Source: Nitrosospira multiformis
GTDB lineage: Bacteria > Pseudomonadota > Gammaproteobacteria > Burkholderiales > Nitrosomonadaceae
NCBI RefSeq assembly: GCF_900103165.1
Contig: NZ_FNKY01000001.1
Span: 744,001-808,000 of the forward strand
DNA length: 64,000 nt
Direction of reading: 5' to 3'
The notes under the pieces are model-generated. The model worked only from the letters and a program-made list of their open reading frames with translations, did not search any database and had not been told where the DNA came from. Of the stretch, positions 37,501 through 44,065 are shown piece after piece. The translations under genes and the position numbers were made by a program. How positions within the stretch are numbered: the first letter of the stretch is position 1; each line of letters starts with the position of its first letter.

Positions 37501-38825
37501 CGCAGCACGCCAATGCCGGCGATCTCAGCCAGGTGGTGGCGGGCAGGGATGTGGCCTTTATTTCGGGAAACGCCCGGACAGATAACGCCAAAATCTGGGT
37601 GGGTGGCCTGGGACGGCTGGAGGTGACCGCGGGACGTAATATCGACCTTGGAACATCGGCGGGCATCGTCAGCCGGGGCGACCTCGACAATGCCGAACTG
37701 CCCAGGGGCGGTGCCGATATTCATGTGGCGGCAGGGGTGGGTGCGCAGGGAATCGACTATACCGGCGCCGTTGACCGGCTGGCCGCCGAATTGGAAAAAG
37801 CAGGTAGCAACCCGGATGATGCCTTGCTATGGCAGGCACGCTGGCTGGTGGGGAACGCCGATTTGAACGGCGCCGATGCACTGGCGGCGGTCCAGGCGGT
37901 TCAGGCACTGGATGCGGATACCCAGCGCGGCATGGTGCGCGAGATGGTCTATACCGCCTTGCTGGTCACCGGTCGCGACACGAACAATCCTAACAGTCCG
38001 TTCGCGGGAGATTTTGAACGTGGCTATGCGACGCTGGATCTGGTGTTTCCGGGGATGCGCGAGAAGAATGACGATGGCAGCTTCAAGAATTACCAAGGGG
38101 AGATCAACCTGTTCGCCAGCCGCATCAAGACCGAGCGTGGCGGCAATATCGAATTCATGGTGCCTGGCGGCGACCTGATCGTCGGTCTCAGCAATACGCC
38201 GGCAGTGCTGGTGGATACCGGCAATGATGTCCTGGGTATGCTCACGGTGGCCGACGGTAATGTGCGTGGATTCACCCGCAACAATATCCTGGTCAATCAG
38301 TCGCGCATTCTGACCGTGGGCGGGGGGGATGTGCTGCTGTGGTCGAGCGAGGGCGATATCGACGCCGGCAAAGGCAAGAAGACGGCGACCGCGGTGCCGC
38401 CGCCGATCATCAAGGTGGATTCGCAGGGCAACGTGACGCAGGAATTGCAGGGCGCCGCTTCCGGCAGCGGGATCGGTGCGCTTTCCAGCGGCGGCAAGGT
38501 CGCGGGCGACATCGACCTGATCGCACCCAAGGGAACAGTGAATGCGGGCGACGCCGGCATCCGGGCGAACAACCTCAATATCGCCGCTTCGGTCGTGCTG
38601 GGCGCGGACAATATTGCCGTGGCCGGGACTTCCACCGGCACCCCGGTAGCGGATGCCAGCGCGGTCAGTGCCACTACCTCGGGCGCTGCTTCGCAAGGAG
38701 ATGATGTATCCAAGGCGACGGCGGCTTTGTCTCAGAATCTGTCGGATGCCGCACGGACTGCCGACGCGATGAGAAAAATCAAACCCACCTTTATTTCAGC
38801 CGAGGTGATCGGGCGCGGGGAATAG
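28554..38825 (+). CDS. Giant filamentous haemagglutinin family TpsA exoprotein
   Basis: A 3423-residue exoprotein. It has a long signal region ending near SASAQA (about 53), then a TPS domain (about 60-300) with NYHVHDHQAIVNQVGDKAILNW in part and the NTNGIAFMGSSQVNLGSFTASSLDI region that carries the usual N-x-NGI motif. Thousands of residues of beta-helix-forming repeats rich in Gly, Ala, Asp and Thr follow. The last third resembles DUF3739 (GGDVRVETGGDLLGGQY, AGRNIDLGTSAGIVSRGDLDN in part), and the protein ends FISAEVIGRGE. The adjacent TpsB is its expected transporter. Its likely role is adhesion or aggregation. The frame is open over 10 kb without a break. No C-terminal toxin domain of the CdiA kind was recognised. 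Confidence 0.9.
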   Translation: MNRKLYRLIFSTGLSMLVPAAETVRSRGKAGSGAALLTGLLLAELLLSASAQAELPVPCAGGSCGGGIPDFVTAGQANYHVHDHQAIVNQVGDKAILNWESFNVSPGHSVQFQQVESLAAQNLVQGANFTTLNRVWDNDPSVIAGILSQAVGQNANIILVNTNGIAFMGSSQVNLGSFTASSLDIADSFILNSFLTTQKTTPQFEGTGGFIKVFEGARITAGSQGRVMLIAPTVINKGTVAAPDGQVIAAAGTRVFLRSASAEPKDVNVRGLLVEVDSPAGLADFETANTGVKDGKLDGQTVALKESALDKLGHVTNLGELSTPRGNVTMVGYAVNQQGIARATTSVIANGSVYLLAKDAATGQDNSTRGGRAVLGAGSLTEVLPDVSDSTGVLDGLTGTGLVLSSQVKVVGQDVRMEGGAAINAPAGEVNFIAVDNPSLLFTNDPVTQMFDAPVSDAARVHIASGARINVAGLENVAVSTARNGVEVELRGDELKDSPVNRDGPLRSQKVFVDINRALANANAGKPTLIAKDSLQSYQARLERSVAERSTEGGTVRVSSQGEAIIESGAVIDLSGGSLNYTPASVPTTLLMSRGVLTDIANARADVRYDGIATRYVQDFGRWNIKEVIDLGQSFNYDPGYAEGKNAGALEVIGLRASVMQADIQGRTIVGEVQRDLGIMPAGARLRVGYDPVAAPLLGGSIEFKLNQLVELSSSGALLPAGFKFGDALSSDLINTLSLNPALLGKDKVANLEVFSNKAVAVREVLRVPQGGSVHITAEGISVGADIEAPSGSIVLDAHRNELPGRSPDPLNVVVADGVVLSARGAWVNELRGVPTGSGEVALVHGGKIMLTAVDNVALGQNTLLDVTGGGRLRVDGRGSVIAGDGGEISLSGHAVSGVTEENMHGYGIGKGGMLTVFSNKIRIGGTPDSTAGTVNLGAGFFERGGFADVNLAGIDNVTLSEGVRIKPAVLSLELQPDYTLRSSGGRVEDFTRQVKLDDLVRQPANLSLTAKNTADGTGDLSIGTGARIEADPRANITLSAGRLLDIQGSISAPGGSIAATLDHDQSFDFNASNSLWLGKQAVLDVSGAALTFLDNNRLTQGEVLNGGTVALNAQYGYVVAEAGSSIKMAGAAPVRLDILNEAGGLGQWVGSDAGSLGIIAREGILLDGTLLAQAGGVFNRGGTFDLVLGLEDVGDALTKGFPLGERVLSLAPAVAPLAGGLAPGAAIPGGLNGQAKVGTTALETAGFDRITLKSRDAIRLEDNLNLGANRALSLKEVVLDAPRIETAGGNAALKAETLRLGNYDINRVDVVNTPVAGSGTLKAAAQLLELAGNLTLTGMARAELNGTQEVRLSGVSSGGLPRPTGTLASASDLLFSGAVIAPTTYSQINIQAPGQTVAFSRNTLPPSLPLSALGSLTVTAANIVQDGNVWAPFGQLAFNATDTLTFKEGSLTSISATPGSLISFGMLVNGRSWVYRPDSNEIPQSGLTEKSIRTQAANIDMQAGATLDLAGGGDLQAYEFSVGPGGSRDILNDAHTYAILPGYASGFAPGDRQESTGFDRAAGDAVYLSGIPGLPAGVYTLLPAHYALLPGAYAVRLHTDVHNLLPGQAYSRQDGTQVVPGYVTDSRAPVGGPRDALWSGFEVLTREQVLQRSEITLTRASDFFAANPVRPQDGGLLSIDTAGGLQLDALFKLGAAGGGRGAAVDISAFKIAITNGTSSGTQGIDPLATRIAASTLNAMGAASLFLGGTRSLALGSASTLLTVNAEEVILANDANHALKGDEIILAAKDTLTLKAGSAIETQDPTPGAGGDANNTNRYETAGNGALVRVASTSASFSRTGSPDRSVGTLAGETGSTIRSANSITLDATLQNAFTGTTLFADDKGNPVAGNLTIGATRVNFGNASAGAEGLIFSQAELDSLNSLNSLTLTSYTTFDLYGDVSVGGVNAEGKPTLQALNLSGAGLAGLNNGGKTANLRATSIVLSNPAAAVFTAGSTPSNGVLAIQADKLVLGEGAKAIQGFSQVDIRANELIGRGSGSTDIAAATANLNVARLSGELGANQTLTTTGSLSVADTAADRALAPVTALGARWALSGTDLMFDTEAILPSGQLQLTATSGNLTLGANAVASAAGRSVAFFDVERASPGGTVELASDNGNVVVQTGAQVNVSASPGGDAGKVIVRAANGTADIAAGSLQGAALANAGGVRGEGGRFDLDVAALTDFSALNTALNQGVFDGARTLRVRTGDVSLAATDTVKAKDIHIAVDGGKLDVAGHVDASGGDAGNIRLYAKNDVTVLASAKLDAYATGNGKHGGEVEIGTTAGRLNLAAGSTLDVHGGSGAQASEGGEVLLRAPRTGGGAGSDVAVGSINSNISGARSVVVEAVKVYDNITTLTGSGASSGTTLSLDTVNTDNTSFASHAAAITSRLGKAGDPVFHVRTGVEVRSAGDLALSNNWNLAARPAGEEPGMLTLRAAGNLNLDNNLSDGFNVATPFSSGTTPATLLPGDSWGYRLVAGADAEAANPLAVRAGSGDVTLAAGKLVRTGTGDIRIAAGRDIRLADEKAVIYTAGRIADLANGFVVPANAQFSQGGGDVSLAAAGDIVGIPSKQLYSNWLFRQGKLNDATGEYTLQPAWWVRFDQFQQGIGALGGGNVTLTAGGKVENVSASTPTQARMMATAPDAGQLVKTGGGDVRVETGGDLLGGQYYADRGGLVLKAGGKVDSGQDVSGSPLYTILALGDAQARVQAQGDVNIHTVLNPHLVVQSSGNSAVFNINNANNPGWSLFSTYGADSGVDMQSLDGKVALHNGGGGSTDIASNQGAYSKNQGPNGPGLNFGISGSRWRPTLLSLLPPNLSATAFQNDIFLNDGNTDIVLSPSARAQLTLLAANSINIPASIVMSDRDPALIPDAIRPGTEYTQFPTTQLRPEDVVLTHAAVPVHTGDTQPARVYAVAGDIRGNQEGPPNLDLAKAVRVRAGQDVRDVGILAQHANAGDLSQVVAGRDVAFISGNARTDNAKIWVGGLGRLEVTAGRNIDLGTSAGIVSRGDLDNAELPRGGADIHVAAGVGAQGIDYTGAVDRLAAELEKAGSNPDDALLWQARWLVGNADLNGADALAAVQAVQALDADTQRGMVREMVYTALLVTGRDTNNPNSPFAGDFERGYATLDLVFPGMREKNDDGSFKNYQGEINLFASRIKTERGGNIEFMVPGGDLIVGLSNTPAVLVDTGNDVLGMLTVADGNVRGFTRNNILVNQSRILTVGGGDVLLWSSEGDIDAGKGKKTATAVPPPIIKVDSQGNVTQELQGAASGSGIGALSSGGKVAGDIDLIAPKGTVNAGDAGIRANNLNIAASVVLGADNIAVAGTSTGTPVADASAVSATTSGAASQGDDVSKATAALSQNLSDAARTADAMRKIKPTFISAEVIGRGE

Positions 38826-38846
38826 AAGGAATAGGGATAGTATGGA

Positions 38847-38879
38847 ACGCGCTGCTGCCTTGGAAAATCGGCAGCGCGT
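38847..38879 (+). terminator. Hairpin after tpsA
   Basis: ACGCGCTGC and GCAGCGCGT form a 9-bp perfect stem about 20 bp after the tpsA stop. A pyrimidine-rich stretch (CACCGCCTCTTTC) follows but there is no clean T-run. Confidence 0.5.
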
Positions 38880-38889
38880 CACCGCCTCT

Positions 38890-38950
38890 TTCATTATTCC
38901 GGGCTTGACCCTGAATCCAGCCTGAACCTTTATCGGCTTCCGCCGTAGAG
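38890..38950. repeat. Intergenic dispersed repeat, second copy
   Basis: CCGGGCTTGACCCTGAATCCAG followed by TCGGCTTCCGCC matches the layout of the repeat at 7255-7370. It lies between the convergent ends of tpsA and the PEP-CTERM gene. Confidence 0.45.
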
Positions 38951-39005
38951 CGAATTCGCCAAGACAGAAAGCCTTAGCGAATCATCGCTAATGGAGGACG
39001 AGTGG

Positions 39006-39650
39006 TCAACCGGCGGATTCCGGGTTATTGCTGCTTATTGCGGTCTTACGGCGGCGAGCTGTCCAACCTACAAGGCCCAATCCCGCCAGGAGCATGGCGT
39101 ATGCCTCCGGTTCCGGGATCGGAGTTGCAAATGTCACGTCGTCGACCACCAGCCCTTGCCCGCTGAACGAAATCGAGCGAATGTCGGCGCTCGTCCGCGT
39201 GATGCCGAAGAAGCTCCCTGAATTGAGGCCATCCGGTGTATCCATACTAACGGTATGAGACTCAATGATTTGGTGGTTATCGCCCAAAATACTGATGACT
39301 ACGGGGCTGCCGTCGTAGCTGTTAAGAAAGGCTCCCGCGGCTTGGGTCAGTCCATTGACGAAGGTGAAATTAAGCGTGCCGATAATATCCGTGCCAGCAA
39401 AATGATTGCCCGCGCCCCATATGCCATTGCTCCCCAGATCGGCGATATACGCGCCCAGGATGGAGTTCGGGGTGCCGGTGAAGCTTACGCCGGGTGCGAC
39501 GATCTCCGGGCCGCTGGTGATAAGGCCGTCAAAATTCTCGAAATCGATGCTTTGCGGATCAAGGATATCGGTGGCGCTTGAGGTGAGTGCGGCATGAGCC
39601 GGCAGGGCAAGGCTCATGGTGCAGGCTATGAACAGGGCTTTCAGCTTCAT
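39006..39650 (-). CDS. PEP-CTERM sorting domain protein
   Basis: A 214-residue exported protein with signal peptide MKLKALFIACTMSLALPAHA. The body (about 22-180) is a beta-rich domain with IDFENFDGLITSGPEIV and GVSFTGTPNS, a pattern shared by many PEP-CTERM proteins. The C-terminus reads PIPEPEAYAMLLAGLGLVGWTARRRK, a full PEP-helix-Arg exosortase signal. It is converging with tpsA and downstream of phoX on the same strand, 63 bp away. No riboswitch is seen in its leader, unlike the other PEP-CTERM gene here. Confidence 0.88.
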   Translation of the reverse strand: MKLKALFIACTMSLALPAHAALTSSATDILDPQSIDFENFDGLITSGPEIVAPGVSFTGTPNSILGAYIADLGSNGIWGAGNHFAGTDIIGTLNFTFVNGLTQAAGAFLNSYDGSPVVISILGDNHQIIESHTVSMDTPDGLNSGSFFGITRTSADIRSISFSGQGLVVDDVTFATPIPEPEAYAMLLAGLGLVGWTARRRKTAISSNNPESAG

Positions 39651-39713
39651 GAGGTTTCTTCCTTTATCGAGACGCGATGATTTTAGCCATTGCGGGGTGA
39701 ATTAAACGGCTGC

Positions 39714-41807
39714 TCAAGTGCCAATCACGCCGCCGCCGTCCTTGGTGATGACCACCACCGCGGAGCGTGGCTTGAATGCGGATGGAGAGCCGCTGGCCGT
39801 GGTCGGGCCATTGATACCGCTATCGGGCCAGGTGGAGTTCTCGGTGTAATGGGTCTGCCAATCCTCGCCAGGGTGCTGGATGCCGATGAGCAGGGTTTTG
39901 CCATCCGGGGTATGGGTGACGCCGGTGACTTCGCAGTTTTTCGGCGCGGTGAGAAACCGGCGGGTTTCTCCAGTAGAGGGGTCGGCGCATAGCATCACGT
40001 TTCCGCCGATGTTGGCCCAGTCGCCGGTCGCATTGCCAATCTGGTCGGTCTCGATCCACAAGCGGCCGTCCTGGTCGAACCAGAGGCCATCCGGGGCGCC
40101 ATAGTCGTCACCGATTATGTTCCCCCTGTGGTGAGGCTGCGAGGCAAGCTTGTCGCCGCATTCGACAAAAATATCCCACTCGAAATCCGTAGCGTCGACC
40201 TTACCCATGCTTTCGCGCCAACGAATGATGTGGCCATAGCGGTTGTCCGGTCTCGGATTCGCGGCGTCCACCGGCGGCCGGGCGCTGCCCGCGCCGGTGG
40301 TGCCGTCCGGATTGTTGCCGGAGGGAGGGCTGCTGCCACGGCGGTTGTTGTTGGTGAGGGTCATGTAGACTTCGCGCGTGACGGGATGAGAGGCTATCCA
40401 CTCCGGACGGTCCATCATGGTGGCGCCCAGGCGATCGGCGGCCTGGCGGGTCTTGATCAGCACTTCGGCCTGGTCGGCAAAGCCGTTTTCCGGTACCAGG
40501 CCATTCTGGCCCCACGTAAGCGGCAGCCAGAGGCCGCTGCCGCCGGCGTCGAACCGGGCGACGAAAAGCGTGCCGGAATCCAGCAGATCGCGATTGGCGG
40601 CGCGGTTCGTGGGGTTGTATTTATTGGCGCAGACAAACTTATAGAGATACTCATTGCGCTCATCGTCACCCATGTATATGGCGACTGTGTTGTCGGCGCC
40701 CACCACGCTCCAGGCGTTTTCATGCTTGATGCGGCCCAGCGCGGTGCGCTTGATGGGAGTGCTTTTTGGGTTCCAGGGGTCGATTTCCACCACCCAGCCG
40801 AAACGATGCGGCTCATTCGGGTTGAGGTCGGCGCGGAAGCGCTGATCGACCTCGTGCCAGCGGTAGCCGGAGCCTCCCTTGGCTACGCCGTAGCGTGCCT
40901 GGCCGGCAAGAATCTGCTGTTTCTGTTGCGGGTCCGATACGCCGACCGCATCCCCGGTCTCATTGGAGAAATAGCCATTCCAGTTTTCCTCGCAGGTGAG
41001 GTAGGTGTCCCAGGGGGTATAGCCGTTGGAGCAGTTATTCAGCGTACCGAGCACTTTCGTGCCGCTGGGGTCGGCGGCAGTCTTCATCAAATCGTGGCCG
41101 GCGGCCGGACCGCTGAGCTTGCAGGGAGTGTTGCCGGTGATGCGCCGGTTAAAGGCGGAGGGACGCTTGACTTCCCAGATGCCGTCTTTTTTCCATATCT
41201 CGACCACGCTTATGCCATGCGCGGCCTGCTGGGCGCGTATCATGTCAAGGGTGATGGCAGCGGCCGCGTAGCCGGATGCGGGAGTGATATTATTGACCAG
41301 GGGAGGATCGACGTACTCATGGTTGGTTACCAGCAGACCGCGAGTATTGGCGATGCCGGCTGCGCCCGTGGCGGGGAAAGGGAACAGGTGCATGCCGTCG
41401 ATATGGGCGCCGAAAGTATGCAACTGTATCGCTTCGGTCATCGCGCCCGAAGAGTCCCAATGCGGCGCATCGGTGAGGGAATCGCCCCAGGCGGCCAGTA
41501 CCCGGGCAGTGTAGCCGGCGGGTACGGTGACCCTGTCATCCCCCGCCGAAAGATATAAATTGGCGGGCACCGAACTGAAGCCGATGCCGTTCAGAGGGGC
41601 GGGTGCCGCATAGGCATACTTGACCAGGCCATCGAACAAAGAACCGCCGAATGCGGCCATCGCCGTGATGCCCAGGGAACCTTGAAGGAAGGTCCGGCGC
41701 GATAGTTTGCGCGCTTCGATCAGATCATGGAGGGACGGGTTGTTGGATTCGTTACTGCTGGTACGGCAGGGATTTGTTTTTCTATCGGGGTGCAGGGCGC
41801 TGCTCAT
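39714..41807 (-). CDS. phoX: PhoX-family alkaline phosphatase (Tat-exported)
   Basis: A PhoX-type phosphatase of about 697 residues. The Tat signal SRRTFLQG with a following hydrophobic stretch lies near residues 36-60. PhoX motifs include LLVTNHEYVDP, LTCEENWNGYF, FGWVVEIDPWNP, KHENAWSVVG, DDERNEYLYKFV and DGLWFDQDGRLWIETDQ, which hold calcium and iron ligands in the family. It removes phosphate from organic monoesters in the periplasm. Two adjacent ATGs are at 41810 and 41807; AAGGAG spacing favours 41807. It lies upstream of a PEP-CTERM gene and downstream of a glycerophosphodiesterase gene, suggesting phosphorus scavenging. No Pho box was confidently seen. Confidence 0.92.
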   Translation of the reverse strand: MSSALHPDRKTNPCRTSSNESNNPSLHDLIEARKLSRRTFLQGSLGITAMAAFGGSLFDGLVKYAYAAPAPLNGIGFSSVPANLYLSAGDDRVTVPAGYTARVLAAWGDSLTDAPHWDSSGAMTEAIQLHTFGAHIDGMHLFPFPATGAAGIANTRGLLVTNHEYVDPPLVNNITPASGYAAAAITLDMIRAQQAAHGISVVEIWKKDGIWEVKRPSAFNRRITGNTPCKLSGPAAGHDLMKTAADPSGTKVLGTLNNCSNGYTPWDTYLTCEENWNGYFSNETGDAVGVSDPQQKQQILAGQARYGVAKGGSGYRWHEVDQRFRADLNPNEPHRFGWVVEIDPWNPKSTPIKRTALGRIKHENAWSVVGADNTVAIYMGDDERNEYLYKFVCANKYNPTNRAANRDLLDSGTLFVARFDAGGSGLWLPLTWGQNGLVPENGFADQAEVLIKTRQAADRLGATMMDRPEWIASHPVTREVYMTLTNNNRRGSSPPSGNNPDGTTGAGSARPPVDAANPRPDNRYGHIIRWRESMGKVDATDFEWDIFVECGDKLASQPHHRGNIIGDDYGAPDGLWFDQDGRLWIETDQIGNATGDWANIGGNVMLCADPSTGETRRFLTAPKNCEVTGVTHTPDGKTLLIGIQHPGEDWQTHYTENSTWPDSGINGPTTASGSPSAFKPRSAVVVITKDGGGVIGT

Positions 41808-41810
41808 CAT

Positions 41811-42187
41811 ATCTCCTTGCAGGTGTCAGGGGTGTTCGGTGAGTGGCTTGAATTGAACCCACAGTTGTTCTACATGGGTTTATTTTCATATTTTCGTGTT
41901 ACAAATGTTGTATTGCCATATCGGCTAATGGGCTAATCTTGTTCTGGACAGATCGAACGCCCCGTAGCGGTAGCAGGTCGGATTAGGTCAGTATAATCCG
42001 GCAAAAGGCTTCAGACGGGCCTGCCAGATTGCGGTATTCAGTCTTTTTGACCTTGCCGGATCCGCTACCCTAAGTACCCCCTAAGTACTCTGAGGCCGGC
42101 CTACCAGTAACCCTCCGCCCCGCGCAACGGCGCCATTTCGCGCCGTTGCGCCTTACTCCGTACCCTGAAAGCCGCGGGATCCGGGAA
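41811..42187. other. Intergenic region with a long GC hairpin
   Basis: 377 bp between phoX and the phosphodiesterase gene, both minus. It contains a perfect 12-bp stem GCGCAACGGCGC/GCGCCGTTGCGC (42122-42151, 6-base loop) just past the phosphodiesterase stop. This probably ends that transcript although no T-run follows. A tandem CTAAGTA pair sits at about 42070-42090. The phoX promoter should be near 41850-41950. Confidence 0.55.
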
Positions 42188-43495
42188 TTATTTGAGTTTC
42201 ATGCAGTTGGCATAGTAACTCACGGTGGCGGCCCAATCGCTGAATATGCCGCGAATGCCGACATCCCTGGCCAGAACGTCCAGCACTTTCATCATGTCGC
42301 CTTCGCGCTTGATGGCGGAATCAAAAGTCTGATAATAAAAGTCGTTGTTGCCATCAGCCAGAATGCCGGAACGCTCCAGGGTCCAGGTGATAATGTCGAG
42401 TCCAGCGGCCTTGGCGTGACGGGCATATCGGGAGGCCACAATGTTGCCGTTGCCATCGATATCCAGCAGCGCAAACATGGGTGGGGCGACGATATTGATG
42501 CCCTCGGCCTTGTAGGCGGCCAATTGCGCGGCATTGGGCAGTTCAGCTACGATATTGGCGTCGTCAAGGTAAACCGCCTGTTTGCCGAACTGCGGTTCGT
42601 TGGCGATCCAATAGCGCACGTCGCGAATGTCGAAGGACTGGGCATACACATTCCGGGGCTTGACGTTCGCCGCCTTGTATTCGTCAATCATCTGTTGAGC
42701 ATAGTGCGCCTGCGTATAGTCGCCCACACCATCACCATCGCTGTCATAAGGCATCGTCACGCTGGCATTTTTGAGTTCGGGCGTCATTTTCACGCCCAGC
42801 GTCTTGAATAGCTGGATACTCTCCTTGTGGGTAAGCAGGGTGCCGCTGGTGGGACCGGCATACAGGTCCGTGCGCCAGTTGGGTGTGCCGCCCAGATACT
42901 CCGCAACGCTTGTCGCAGCGGGGTTAAAGGCATCCATTTTGCCTTTAAGGCTCTTGAATTCCTCCACAGTGATATCGCTGGTGCAACACTGTGCCGAAGC
43001 CTCCTGAATAATGTTTCCGGCGGCATCCACCTGCGCTGGTGTGAATGGCCTGGTGCATTTTTCAGCCAGTGGTGTAGCAAGAATATTGGTGGTGGTGTGC
43101 AGATCGCACTGCGAATGGCGGCAAACCAGTTCCTTGTCCTTGGTGAAGGTCACGTCGCACTCCACAATACCCGCCCCCATGCGAGCGGCCGCTTCGTAAG
43201 ATTCTTTCGTATGTTCCGGAAACTGCAAAGCGGCACCCCTGTGGCCAATGGAGAAATCGGTCTTACGGAACGGGCCATCGCCGCAATGTTTGAGTCTGTT
43301 CTTGAGAGCGCTGGGCTCCATGTCATTGACGAGGAAGAAAGGACGCGGACCGAGCTGGATATTCATACTGTTTCTCGATTCGCCATCATCCCCATCTTCA
43401 TCGTGCCGGTTTGCGGAAGAGGCAATGTCGATGATGGATAGCGTAGCCAGCAGGGCAAAAGCCGCCAGTGCGAAAGCTGAATTTTTGGCAGACAT
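42188..43495 (-). CDS. Glycerophosphodiester phosphodiesterase (GlpQ-like)
   Basis: A 435-residue exported GDPD enzyme. The signal peptide (about 1-28) is followed by an acidic stretch. The catalytic motif [15 protein letters not shown] provides the first active-site histidine and the Glu, and [18 protein letters not shown] holds the metal ligands and the second His. [11 protein letters not shown] and [12 protein letters not shown] complete the TIM-barrel pattern. It cleaves glycerophosphodiesters to glycerol-3-phosphate and an alcohol in the periplasm. It is longer than typical GlpQ because of an insertion with paired cysteines (QCCTSD). With PhoX next to it, the pair could release phosphate from phospholipid debris. 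Confidence 0.92.
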   Translation of the reverse strand: MSAKNSAFALAAFALLATLSIIDIASSANRHDEDGDDGESRNSMNIQLGPRPFFLVNDMEPSALKNRLKHCGDGPFRKTDFSIGHRGAALQFPEHTKESYEAAARMGAGIVECDVTFTKDKELVCRHSQCDLHTTTNILATPLAEKCTRPFTPAQVDAAGNIIQEASAQCCTSDITVEEFKSLKGKMDAFNPAATSVAEYLGGTPNWRTDLYAGPTSGTLLTHKESIQLFKTLGVKMTPELKNASVTMPYDSDGDGVGDYTQAHYAQQMIDEYKAANVKPRNVYAQSFDIRDVRYWIANEPQFGKQAVYLDDANIVAELPNAAQLAAYKAEGINIVAPPMFALLDIDGNGNIVASRYARHAKAAGLDIITWTLERSGILADGNNDFYYQTFDSAIKREGDMMKVLDVLARDVGIRGIFSDWAATVSYYANCMKLK

Positions 43496-44065
43496 GTCGG
43501 GCTCCCGGTAAATAAAAACTGTGGTAGTGACATTTACGATCGATGGTAGGCTCTGACGCTACCTGCTTTCTTTTTCATTTTGACGTGGCTGTTGTTAATC
43601 CAAACGGATCAAAGCGAGAAAATCGTACCCCAAAAAAACCTGCCTGTAACAGCGGGAAATATCTGAACAAGTCCGGCCTGGACGTAGCCCGCAAGCGGGG
43701 AATAAAAGCCGGAGCCAACACCAAAGAAATTCTTTCTGCCCCTCTCGCAGGGGCAAAATCCCCCGGACAAAAATCTCCATTTCGATGGGACGACAGTCGC
43801 CAGTTCAATGCAAATTCTAATGGGCTGGCTCATCGTCCTATGTTACAAAACCCTATCGATATTGCAGGCTAAGCCTGAGTCAAACAGACTAGACGCGATT
43901 AGTCGGGTTCCTGCCCGCGATGGCCGTGGATATTACTTCTCCAACCTTAAACGCGTTCCGTCGTCCAGGGAACAGTCATGATGCGTTCGGATCATTATCG
44001 CTACTAATGTCTGTAATCTGGGACGCGCATAATCCTCGCTCGTTTATACCCAGGTTGATAGACCC
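43496..44065. other. Intergenic region between divergent genes
   Basis: About 570 bp between the phosphodiesterase (minus) and the ExbB-like operon (plus). A GCCCCT-CTCGC-AGGGGC hairpin lies near 43738-43754. Short open frames here lack ribosome sites and family signs. Promoters for both directions are expected but were not resolved. Confidence 0.45.

Noticed and set aside
40128-41558. 476-codon plus-strand open frame opposite phoX
   Set aside because: PhoX has a Tat signal and conserved motifs throughout. The antisense product is Gly/Val/Ala-rich with no recognisable domain.
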